Assembly: GCA_035272265.1 (NCBI GenBank) | Contig: DATEQV010000291.1 | Span: forward strand, 1-21,588 | Length of the DNA: 21,588 nt | DNA from: Acidisphaera sp035272265 | GTDB taxonomy: Bacteria > Pseudomonadota > Alphaproteobacteria > Acetobacterales > Acetobacteraceae | Direction of reading: 5' to 3' | Shown: positions 8,010 to 14,999 of the stretch, in pieces | How positions within the stretch are numbered: the stretch's first letter is position 1 | Layout: each line of letters starts with the position of its first letter | The notes under the pieces: model-generated | What the model was told of the DNA's origin: nothing | The model's database searches: none | What the model saw: only the letters and a program-made list of their open reading frames with translations | Position numbers and translations under genes: made by a program

Positions 8010-9695
8010 TTATCTTTCCGTTATAACCGCGTTATTTCGCGTGAAATCGTCGCTGCGTTCGGATTCAGCGGCGGATTCTGGTTTCAGTTGACGGAACGCT
8101 ACGCCTGCGGCGCTCGGCTTGCCCTCGGCCCGGGCCAGCAGCGATTCAAGGCGGTCGGCCTGCGCCGCCGGCTTGTCGGTCCGCAGGCGCGCGACCCTGG
8201 GGAATCTCAGCGCCACGCCGGACTTATGGCGATTGGAGACCTGGGCCGCGTCGAAGGCGATTTCCAGGACGATCGATTTGTCCACCTCGCGCACCGGACC
8301 GAATCGTGCGGTGGTGTGGTTGCGAATCCAACGGTCGAGCCACGCAACTTCCGGATCGGTCAGGCCGGAATAGGCTTTTCCGACAGGCAGCAGCGCGCCG
8401 TCCTCGCGCCACAGGCCGAACGTGTAGTCGGTGTAGTAGCTGCTGCGCTTGCCGTGGCCGCGCTGCGCATACATCAGCACCGCATCGATGGTGAGCGGAT
8501 CGCGCTTCCACTTCCACCAGAGCCCCTTCGGCCGCCCCGGCACGTAGGGGCTGTCGCGGCGCTTGAGTATCAGCCCTTCGATCGACGCCGCGCGCGCGCC
8601 ATCGCGCAGGCGGCCAAGCTCATCGAGGCTGGCGACGTCGATCTGCTCCGACAGGTCCATGCGCGCCGGGCGATGCCGCGCGAACCAGTGTTCGAGGCGC
8701 TCCCGGCGGGCGTCGAACGGCAGCGGGCGCACGTCCTCGTGCCGGTCGAACAGAATGTCGTACAGCCGCACGCCGACCGGGAAGTCGCGCATCATGCGCG
8801 CGCTGACGCTCTTGCGGTTGAGCCGCTGCTGCAGGTCGGCGAACGGTGCGACCGCGCCGTCGCGGATGACGAGCAGCTCGCCGTCGAGCACGGCCTGGAA
8901 CTCCATCGCCTCCACGATCTCCGGGAAGGCGGCGGAGATGTCGTCGGCCCCGCGCGAGAACAGGCGACGGCCTTGCGGCGTGGAGACCAGCTGCACGCGC
9001 ACGCCGTCCCACTTCCACTCGGCGCGGAAGTCGCCGGCGTCGATTCCGTCGAGGTCGGGCGCTTCCAGCGGATGCGCCAGCATGGGCGGGCGGAACACCG
9101 GGGCGTCGGCCGGGTCAGGGCGCGGGCCGCGCCCTTCGAGCCAGTCGAACAGTGGGCCATAGGGCGGGGACAGGCCGTGCCAGACCTCCTCGATCTCATC
9201 CGGCTCGATCGCGCCGCCGGCGAGTTCGGCCAGCGCGATCTTGGCGAGGCGGGCCGAGGCGCCGACCCGCAGGCCGCCGGTGATGAGCTTGAGCAGCGCG
9301 AGCCGCACGCCGGGATCGGAGGCGTCCAGCCAGCCGCCGACGATCGCCGGCAGGTCGGCCTTGGGCGCGGTGGCGAGGGCCTCGACGACCTCCACCAGGT
9401 TCGGCGGCGCGGCGTTGGTGGGCTGCGCCGGCCACATCAGCGCGACCGTCTCGGCGAGGTCGCCGACATAGTCGTACGACCAGGCGAACAGCTCCGGGTC
9501 GGTGCGCGCGGCGGCCAGGTCGCGGATCAGCCCGGCCTTGGCGGTCGCGAAGGCCAACTCGCCGGTGATCGCCGCTAGCCCGATGCCGCGGTCCGGGTCG
9601 GGCTGGGTGGCGAAATAGCGGTGCAGCAGCGCGATCTTGGCGTTGCGCCCGGGCGTGAAGACCAGGCGCTCCAGCAGGTCGGCGAAGGCTTGCAT
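8010..9695 (-). CDS. ATP-dependent DNA ligase (LigB type, ligase-associated damage response)
   Basis: This is a 561-residue ATP-dependent ligase. An N-terminal alpha-helical DNA-binding domain (MQAFADLLERLVFTPGRNAK..., about 1-180) precedes the nucleotidyltransferase domain. The adenylated lysine is K228 in EWKWDGVR. Further core motifs are LDGELLV, RLYDILF, EGLILKRRDSPYVPG and WWKWKRD. An OB-fold C-terminal domain follows (SYYTDYTFGLW...VGKAYSGLTDPE...RFPRVARLRTDK). The family usually starts at MxAFAxLLDRL, so ATG at 9695 is preferred over an upstream TTG at 9743. The ribosome site is poor. The family is normally clustered with an MBL-fold exonuclease, an Lhr-like helicase and PdeM. Here it stands alone with a SARP-like regulator downstream. 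It probably seals nicks in a repair pathway alongside a separate NAD-dependent LigA. Confidence 0.94.
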   Translation of the reverse strand: MQAFADLLERLVFTPGRNAKIALLHRYFATQPDPDRGIGLAAITGELAFATAKAGLIRDLAAARTDPELFAWSYDYVGDLAETVALMWPAQPTNAAPPNLVEVVEALATAPKADLPAIVGGWLDASDPGVRLALLKLITGGLRVGASARLAKIALAELAGGAIEPDEIEEVWHGLSPPYGPLFDWLEGRGPRPDPADAPVFRPPMLAHPLEAPDLDGIDAGDFRAEWKWDGVRVQLVSTPQGRRLFSRGADDISAAFPEIVEAMEFQAVLDGELLVIRDGAVAPFADLQQRLNRKSVSARMMRDFPVGVRLYDILFDRHEDVRPLPFDARRERLEHWFARHRPARMDLSEQIDVASLDELGRLRDGARAASIEGLILKRRDSPYVPGRPKGLWWKWKRDPLTIDAVLMYAQRGHGKRSSYYTDYTFGLWREDGALLPVGKAYSGLTDPEVAWLDRWIRNHTTARFGPVREVDKSIVLEIAFDAAQVSNRHKSGVALRFPRVARLRTDKPAAQADRLESLLARAEGKPSAAGVAFRQLKPESAAESERSDDFTRNNAVITER

Positions 9696-9725
9696 CCTGC
9701 GGGACACGTAGGGCGCCTGCCGCCC

Positions 9726-9741
9726 GGCCGCCACGGCGGCC
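9726..9741. repeat. GC-rich inverted repeat upstream of the ligase
   Basis: GGCCGCC (9726-9732) and GGCGGCC (9735-9741) form a near-perfect palindrome just upstream of the ligase ATG on the minus strand. It may fold in the ligase leader or bind a protein. The sequence alone does not decide this. Confidence 0.25.
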
Positions 9742-9763
9742 AAGCCACCATAGCCTAACCGAG

Positions 9764-9792
9764 TTGCAAGTCATTCGCATCTTCCCTAGTAC
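9764..9792 (+). promoter_or_regulatory. Fur/Mur-like operator overlapping the iron operon promoter (candidate)
   Basis: TGCAAGTCATTCGCA (9765-9779) is an imperfect 15-bp palindrome. It differs at two positions from the TGCAAAT-N-ATTTGCA pattern that I recall for alphaproteobacterial Fur/Mur sites. It lies 38 nt before the cupredoxin start. TTGCAA (9764-9769) could serve as a -35 element, with a weak TAGTAC (9787-9792) as -10 at 17-bp spacing, so the operator would cover the -35. This fits iron-dependent repression of the operon behind it. Confidence 0.45.
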
Positions 9793-9817
9793 AGGCGGGA
9801 CAGGAACGGAGCGAGTG

Positions 9818-10153
9818 ATGAAGCTGACCGTCGTGCCGGTCGCCGTATTGGCGCTGCTGCTGTGCGGGTCGCCGGGCGCGCGTGCCGACCAGCCCGCCTT
9901 CACGCTGACGATCAAGAACCACCAGTTCGACCCGGTGGAGATCGACGTGCCGGCCAACACCAAGGTGCTGCTGACGGTGAAGAACCTCGACCCGACGGTC
10001 GAGGAGTTCGACAGCGACGACCTGCACCGCGAGAAGGTGATCACCGGCGGCCACGAGGCCGTCGTCACCATCGGCCCGCTGAAACCCGGCACGTACCGCT
10101 TCCAGGGCGAGTATCACGCGGCAACGGCGCAAGGCCGCGTGGTGGCGAAGTAG
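9818..10153 (+). CDS. Periplasmic cupredoxin-like protein of an FTR1 iron-uptake operon
   Basis: This is a 111-residue exported protein. Residues 1-23 are a signal peptide ending ARA. The mature part is a single cupredoxin beta-sandwich resembling the N-terminal domain of EfeO (FTLTIKNHQFDPVEIDVPANTKVLLTVKNLDPTVEEFDSDDLHREKVI). The mature chain has no Cys or Met, so it lacks the usual type 1 copper ligands. Acidic residues in EEFDSDDLHREK (about 62-73) are the likely metal-contact region. The ATG at 9818 has GGAG 6 nt upstream. A longer in-frame start at 9764 would fall in the operator and promoter. The next gene, the FTR1 permease, starts 9 nt downstream. It probably handles or oxidises iron in the periplasm for that permease. 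Confidence 0.9.
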   Translation: MKLTVVPVAVLALLLCGSPGARADQPAFTLTIKNHQFDPVEIDVPANTKVLLTVKNLDPTVEEFDSDDLHREKVITGGHEAVVTIGPLKPGTYRFQGEYHAATAQGRVVAK

Positions 10154-10162
10154 GAGCGCGTC

Positions 10163-11011
10163 ATGCTCGCCACCGCGATCGTCGTCTTCCGCGAAGTCCT
10201 CGAAGCCGCGCTGATCGTCGGCATCGTGCTGGCGGCGAGCCGGGGCGTGCCCGGCAACCGGCGCTGGGTCGGGCTGGGCGTGGTCGCCGGCGTGTTCGCA
10301 GCCGGCTGCGTCGCGGCGTTCGCCGATGAGATCAGCGATTTCGCCGCGGGCTCCGGACAGGAGCTGTTCAACGCCGCGATCCTGCTGTTCGCCGTCGTCA
10401 TGCTCGGCTGGCACAACGTCTGGATGAGCCGGCACGGGCGCGAGATGGCGCGGGAGATGAAGGAACTGGGACAGGCGGTGCGCGAGGGCGGCCGGCCGCT
10501 CTATGCGCTCGCCATCGTGGTCGGTATCGCGGTGCTGCGCGAAGGTGCGGAGACCGTGCTGTTCCTGTGGGGCATCGCGACATCGTCGCCCGGACAGGGT
10601 GCGGCGATGCTGGCGGGCGGCATCATCGGCGTGGTGCTCGGGGTCGCCTGCGGCTTCTCGCTGTATCGCGGGCTGCTGATCATCCCGACGCGGCACCTGT
10701 TCGCGGCGACGAGCTGGATGATCCTGCTGCTCGCCGCCGGGCTGGCGTCGCAGGCGGCGGGACTGCTGGTGGCGGCGGACCTGCTGCCGCCGCTGGTGCC
10801 GCAGGTGTGGGACAGCGAGTGGCTGCTCTCGACCTCCAGCATCCTGGGCCGGGTGCTGCATACGATGATCGGCTACGACGACCGCCCGTGCGGGCTGCAG
10901 CTGCTCGCCTACCTCACGACCCTGGGCGTCGTGGGCGGGCTGATGCTGACGATCGGGCGGCGGCCGGCCCCGCCATCGCGCCCGGCCCCGCGAGTCGCGG
11001 CCGCACAGTGA
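10163..11011 (+). CDS. FTR1-family high-affinity iron permease
   Basis: This is a 282-residue inner-membrane protein with about seven transmembrane segments. The two REXXE iron-translocation motifs of the FTR1/EfeU family are intact: REVLE (residues 10-14, first helix) and REGAE (126-130, fourth helix region). FTR1 permeases import ferric iron, usually handed over by a periplasmic partner. Here that would be the cupredoxin-like protein encoded 9 nt upstream. AGGAG lies 6 nt before the ATG. The short hydrophilic tail is Pro/Arg-rich. No EfeB peroxidase or full EfeO is present, so this is a reduced form of the EfeUOB system. Its stop overlaps the start of the next gene. Confidence 0.95.
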   Translation: MLATAIVVFREVLEAALIVGIVLAASRGVPGNRRWVGLGVVAGVFAAGCVAAFADEISDFAAGSGQELFNAAILLFAVVMLGWHNVWMSRHGREMAREMKELGQAVREGGRPLYALAIVVGIAVLREGAETVLFLWGIATSSPGQGAAMLAGGIIGVVLGVACGFSLYRGLLIIPTRHLFAATSWMILLLAAGLASQAAGLLVAADLLPPLVPQVWDSEWLLSTSSILGRVLHTMIGYDDRPCGLQLLAYLTTLGVVGGLMLTIGRRPAPPSRPAPRVAAAQ

Positions 11012-11868
11012 GGGCCGTCGCCCTCGTGTGGTTTGCTGCGCTGGCGCTGTTTGCGCTCGCGTTCACCGCGAATGCCGGCGCCGCCGAACGCTGGCAGACG
11101 CTGCCGCCCACGCCGGCACCGGTTGCGGGCGAAACCACCGGCACCGCGTCCGTGAACGGCATCCGCCTGTATTACGCGACGATCGGCGAGGGGCCGCCGG
11201 TGGTGCTGCTGCATGGCGGCCTCGCCAACTCGGATTACTGGGGCCTGCAGGTGGCCGCGCTGGGGCCGCGCCATCGCGTCATCCTGGTCGACAGCCGTGG
11301 CCACGGGCGCAGCACGCGCGATGCGCGTCCGTTCGGCTACGACCTGATGGCCGACGACGTGGTGGCCTTGCTCGACACGCTGCACATCGACCGCGCCGAC
11401 ATCGTCGGCTGGAGCGACGGCGGCATCATCGGGCTCGATCTTGCGATCCGCCATCCGGACCGCGTCGGCCGGGTGTTCGCCTTCGCCGCCAACACGCGCA
11501 CCGCGGGCGTGGTGCCGAACGTCGAGAAGAACCCGACCTTCGCCGCGTTCATCGCCCGCGCCGGCGAGCAGTATCGCCAACTGTCGCCGACGCCGGGCGA
11601 ATACGACGCATTCGTCGCCCAGATCAGCCGCATGTGGGCGACGCAGCCGAACTGGACCGACGCGCAGTTGCGCGCGATCCATGTGCCGGTGCTGATCGCC
11701 GACGGCGACCACGACGAGGCGATCGTACGCGCGCACACGGAATACATCGCGCGCACGATCCCCGGCGCCGGGTTGCTGATCCTGCCGAACGCGAGCCACT
11801 TCGCCTTCCTGCAGGACCCCACGCTGTTCAACGCCGCGATGCTGGAGTTCCTCGACGCCCCGCACTGA
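11008..11868 (+). CDS. Secreted alpha/beta hydrolase coupled to the iron permease
   Basis: This is a 286-residue alpha/beta-hydrolase-fold enzyme. The GTG start overlaps the permease TGA (GTGA), so the two are translationally coupled. Residues 1-25 look like a signal peptide (VALVWFAALALFALAFTANAGA). The oxyanion-hole segment is LLHGGLANSDYW. The nucleophile is S136 in GWSDGG, the acid is probably D236 in DGDHDEA, and the histidine is H264 in NASHFAF, so the triad is complete. Length and motifs match small esterases or lactonases, but the substrate cannot be predicted. Its place behind FTR1 invites the idea of hydrolysing an iron-chelate ester in the periplasm. That is inference only. It ends 12 nt from the convergent DsbA-like gene. 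Confidence 0.9.
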   Translation: MRAVALVWFAALALFALAFTANAGAAERWQTLPPTPAPVAGETTGTASVNGIRLYYATIGEGPPVVLLHGGLANSDYWGLQVAALGPRHRVILVDSRGHGRSTRDARPFGYDLMADDVVALLDTLHIDRADIVGWSDGGIIGLDLAIRHPDRVGRVFAFAANTRTAGVVPNVEKNPTFAAFIARAGEQYRQLSPTPGEYDAFVAQISRMWATQPNWTDAQLRAIHVPVLIADGDHDEAIVRAHTEYIARTIPGAGLLILPNASHFAFLQDPTLFNAAMLEFLDAPH

Positions 11869-11880
11869 GGCGGGCGGCCA

Positions 11881-12525
11881 CTACGCGTCGCTGCGGGCCT
11901 TCGCCAGCCACGCCTCCAAGGCAGGAAGGATGCGGTGGGCCGCCTGGAAGCCCTGCGTGACCAACGCGTAGTGGCCTGCTCTGTCGCCCGCGAGCACCGT
12001 CGGAAAGCCGCCCACTCCCGCGTCCTGCGCCAGCGCGAAATCCGCACGGGTCTCGTCTCGCGCCGCGTCGGCGTCGAACTCCGCGCGGAACCCGGCCGGA
12101 TCGAAACCGAGTTCCGCGGCGATCTCCGCCAGCGTCGCGGCGTCGGTGACGTCGCGGTTCTCGGCGTAGAACGCGGCATGGATCCGGTGCAGTCCGGCGA
12201 GTGCCGCTTCCATGCCGCGGCGGCGCATCACCACGACGGCGCGGCAGGCGGGCTCGGTGTCGTAGATGAAAACCGGGCGGTCGAAGAACGCGAAGTCGAA
12301 CGTCTGGCCCGATGCTTCATGCACGTGCTCCCAGTGCGAGCGCGTCGAGGCCCTCGCGCGGTCGTCCATCGGCTTCGTCGTCCACGGCCGGAGTCCGCCG
12401 AGCACGAGGCGGATCGGCAGAGCCTCGCCGAAGCGCTCCCCGATCGCCGCGACGACCGGGGAGAAACCCCAGCACCACGAGCACATGGGGTCGGCGAAAT
12501 ACACAAGATGCGGGCCGGCCTGCAT
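11881..12525 (-). CDS. DsbA-family thiol oxidoreductase (FrnE-like, cytoplasmic)
   Basis: This is a 214-residue thioredoxin-fold protein with an inserted helical domain, as in the DsbA/FrnE group. The active-site motif is C15-S-W-C18 in FADPMCSWCWGFSP, close to the N-terminus with no signal peptide, which points to a cytoplasmic location. A cis-proline-type loop is seen in GVGGFPTVLAG. The ATG at 12525 has AGGGGA about 8 nt upstream. In-frame codons further upstream run into the preceding MFS gene. It lies 13 nt after the MFS transporter stop on the same strand and is probably co-transcribed. The family includes disulfide isomerases and 2-hydroxychromene-2-carboxylate-isomerase-like proteins. 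The exact reaction is unknown. Confidence 0.9.
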   Translation of the reverse strand: MQAGPHLVYFADPMCSWCWGFSPVVAAIGERFGEALPIRLVLGGLRPWTTKPMDDRARASTRSHWEHVHEASGQTFDFAFFDRPVFIYDTEPACRAVVVMRRRGMEAALAGLHRIHAAFYAENRDVTDAATLAEIAAELGFDPAGFRAEFDADAARDETRADFALAQDAGVGGFPTVLAGDRAGHYALVTQGFQAAHRILPALEAWLAKARSDA

Positions 12526-12538
12526 TCTCGAGTCCCCT

Positions 12539-13771
12539 TCAGGCGACCGCAACCTCGCGCCGCCCGCGGTCGCGCAGCAGAAGCGTCATCACAACGCCGA
12601 GGTTGAGCACGTTCCAGGCCACGCCGTTGGCGAAGGCGTCGCGGTAGCTGCCGGTCAGGTCGAAGATCGCGCCGGACACCCAGCCGCCGAGCGCCATGCC
12701 GAACACCGTCGCCATGATCACCGTGCCCACGCGGGTGCCGGCTTCGCGCGCGGAAAACACCTCGCGCACGATGATGGCGTAGGACGGGATGATGCCGCCC
12801 TGGACCAGCCCAAACAGCGCCGAGATGACATACAGCGACGCGAGCCCGGTGAACGGCAGATAGTGCGCGAGCATCAGGCTCTGCAGCAACGACCCGCCCA
12901 GCAGGGTCGCCAGTCCGCCGATCCGGTCGGCGATCCAGCCCGACGCGATGCGGCTGACGATCCCGCACGCCATCATCAGCGCCAGCATGTCCGCGCCGCG
13001 CGCGACGCCATAGCCGAGGTCGCCGCAATAGGCGACCAGATGCACCTGCGGCATCGACATCGCCACGCAGCATGCGACGCCGGCCAGCACGAGCAGCCCC
13101 TGCAAGGCACCGAGCGGCATGCCGAACCGCGTCCGCACATCGGCCCGCGCATCGACGCTACGCATGGTGCCGGCCTCCGGGCGCTTGCGCCGCAGCAGCA
13201 GCGTCAGCGGCAGCATCGTCGCGGCGCAGAACAGCCCGATGCCGAGTTCGGCGGTCCGCCAGCCATTCAAGCGCGTCACGTACTCCACCGCGGGAGGCCA
13301 AACCGTGCCGGCGACGTAGTTGCCGGACGCGCAGATCGACACGGCGAGGCCACGCCGGCGCAGGAACCAGTGCGACGCGTCCGCCATCAGCGGCGCGAAC
13401 ATCGCGGCACTGCCCAGCAGACCGATCAGAACGCCATGGACCACTGCGTATAACCAGAACACGCCCGCTTGCGACGCCACGACATACCCCGTCCCCAGCA
13501 TCGCGGCTGCGAACGCGATCGTCGTCGCGGTGCCGATGCGGTCGGTGGCGCGCCCCAGGACGAGGCCGCCGATGCCGAAGCCGATCATGGTCAGCGTGTA
13601 CGGCAGCGACGCCTCGCCGCGGTCGAGGCCGAATTCGGTCTGCACCGCCGGCAGCGTGACGACGATCGACCACATGCCGACATTGCCGATGGTGGCAAGC
13701 GCCAGCAGCACCGCGAGCCGGAACCACGCGCGCGGTCCGTCGATGTCCGAGTGCCCGGCGTCCGCCGTCAT
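12539..13771 (-). CDS. Major facilitator superfamily transporter
   Basis: This is a 410-residue membrane protein with about 12 predicted transmembrane helices in two halves. The loop between TM2 and TM3 carries an MFS signature variant (GRATDRIG), repeated in the second half as SGWIADRIGG. The TM4-TM5 region (FLRRRGLAVSICASGNYVAGTVWPP) resembles the oxalate/formate-antiporter or monocarboxylate-type subgroup. The substrate is not determined, though a small organic anion is the best guess from subgroup resemblance. The ATG at 13769-13771 has a GGGAGGA stretch upstream, somewhat distant. The DsbA-family gene follows after 13 nt on the same strand. Confidence 0.93.
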   Translation of the reverse strand: MTADAGHSDIDGPRAWFRLAVLLALATIGNVGMWSIVVTLPAVQTEFGLDRGEASLPYTLTMIGFGIGGLVLGRATDRIGTATTIAFAAAMLGTGYVVASQAGVFWLYAVVHGVLIGLLGSAAMFAPLMADASHWFLRRRGLAVSICASGNYVAGTVWPPAVEYVTRLNGWRTAELGIGLFCAATMLPLTLLLRRKRPEAGTMRSVDARADVRTRFGMPLGALQGLLVLAGVACCVAMSMPQVHLVAYCGDLGYGVARGADMLALMMACGIVSRIASGWIADRIGGLATLLGGSLLQSLMLAHYLPFTGLASLYVISALFGLVQGGIIPSYAIIVREVFSAREAGTRVGTVIMATVFGMALGGWVSGAIFDLTGSYRDAFANGVAWNVLNLGVVMTLLLRDRGRREVAVA

Positions 13772-13831
13772 CCGCCCGCGTTTTCCTCCCGCAACACGGT
13801 CAGGATCGCGTCACACGGGCCACGCGGCAAC

Positions 13832-13851
13832 CGGCGCCGATGTCGGTGCCG
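13832..13851 (-). terminator. 9-bp hairpin downstream of the exonuclease gene
   Basis: CGGCGCCGA (13832-13840) and TCGGTGCCG (13843-13851) form a 9-bp stem with one G-U pair, or 8 bp with a 4-nt loop. It starts 19 nt beyond the exonuclease stop in the direction of its transcription and lies before the MFS gene. There is no T-run, so termination strength is doubtful. Confidence 0.35.
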
Positions 13852-13870
13852 CGATGCGTGCCGCGCAACC

Positions 13871-14905
13871 TCACGCGGCGGCGTCGACGCTGACGCCCTC
13901 GTCGTCCTCGTCGCCGTAGCCGATCAGGCGCAGCGCGCGCCCGGTGAGCCCCTTGAGCGACACCGCACGGATCAGCGCCTCCTCGCGCCCATGCGTCACC
14001 CAGATCTCTGGCGCGCCGACGTCATCGACCGTGCGCAGCAGCTCGTCCCAGTCGGCGTGGTCCGAGATCACCAGCGGCAGCTCCACGCCGCGCGACTTCG
14101 CGCGCTGCCGCACGCGCATCCAGCCGCTGGCCAGGGCCACCACGGGATCGGCCAGCCGGCGCGACCAGCGGTCCTGCACCGCCGACGGCGGCGCCAGCAC
14201 GATGGCGCCGCGCAGCTCATCCTTCGCCGCGACGGTCGCCGGACGCAGCTCGCCGAACGTCACGCCGAGCCGTTCGTAGGCGGCACACAGCGAGGCGAGC
14301 GCGCCGTGCAGGTAGATCGGGCGCTCCCAGCCGGCCTGCCGCAGCAGCGCGATCAGCCGCTGGCACTTGCCCAGCGCGTAGCAGCCGACGACGTGCGAGC
14401 GGTCGGGGAACAGGGCGACGCTCGCGAGCAGGCGGGCGATCTCGTCCTGCGGGCGCGGGTGGCGGAAGACCGGCAGGCCGAACGTCGCCTCGGTGACGAA
14501 CACGTCGCACGGCACCGGCACGAACGGGTCGCAGGTCGGGTCCGGGCAGCGCTTGTAGTCGCCGCTGACCACGGCGCGGCTGCCGGCGTGCTCCATCACC
14601 ACCTGCGCGCTGCCCAGCACGTGGCCGGCCGGCTGCAGGCTCACGCGGACGTCGCCGATCGCGATCGGTTCGCCCCAACGCAGCGTGTGCAAGGCGCCGG
14701 TGCGGCCCTCGCCCATGCGGACCTGCATCAGCACGGCGGTCGCAGGGCTGGCCAGGACGGCAGCGTTGCCCGGCCGCGCATGGTCGGAATGCGCGTGAGT
14801 CACGATAGCGCGATCGACTGCGCGCACGGGGTCGATGAAGAAGCCGCCCGGCTCGCAGAACAGCCCCTGCGGCAGAACTCGCAACCATGTGCTAGGGTGA
14901 CCCAC
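13871..14905 (-). CDS. Ligase-associated DNA damage response exonuclease (metallo-beta-lactamase fold)
   Basis: This is a protein of about 344 residues with a metallo-beta-lactamase/beta-CASP nuclease fold. The metal-binding motif is H37-A-H39-S-D41-H42 in IVTHAHSDHARPG. Further motifs are PAGHVLGSAQVVME, VVSGDYKR, VTEATFG, VISDHADWDEL and WVTHGREEAL. Family members (LExo) start close to 'L.PQGL.C..GGF.IDP', as seen here at residues 11-26, so GTG at 14905 was chosen. The frame stays open to 15025, but that region would run into the neighbouring lipase gene. The ribosome site is weak. The family is a DNA exonuclease partner of the LigB-type ligase, the Lhr-like helicase and PdeM. Here it is a lone gene about 4.2 kb from the ligase and divergent from the lipase. 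Confidence 0.92.
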   Translation of the reverse strand: MGHPSTWLRVLPQGLFCEPGGFFIDPVRAVDRAIVTHAHSDHARPGNAAVLASPATAVLMQVRMGEGRTGALHTLRWGEPIAIGDVRVSLQPAGHVLGSAQVVMEHAGSRAVVSGDYKRCPDPTCDPFVPVPCDVFVTEATFGLPVFRHPRPQDEIARLLASVALFPDRSHVVGCYALGKCQRLIALLRQAGWERPIYLHGALASLCAAYERLGVTFGELRPATVAAKDELRGAIVLAPPSAVQDRWSRRLADPVVALASGWMRVRQRAKSRGVELPLVISDHADWDELLRTVDDVGAPEIWVTHGREEALIRAVSLKGLTGRALRLIGYGDEDDEGVSVDAAA

Positions 14906-14999
14906 GCTGCACAGGTGGCGTTCCGGGCTGGGCTGCGCCAGTGTGTCGCGCGGCGCCAGCGGGCGTCCCAAACCCGACAACCCAGTGGGAGGAGACCGA

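Noticed and set aside
6829..8091. 420-codon plus-strand open frame opposite the SARP regulator
   Set aside because: Arg/Gln/Asp/His-rich shadow without family features. The minus strand carries the winged helix and TPRs.
8088..9578. 496-codon plus-strand open frame opposite the ligase
   Set aside because: The ligase on the minus strand has all nucleotidyltransferase motifs, and the plus frame has none.
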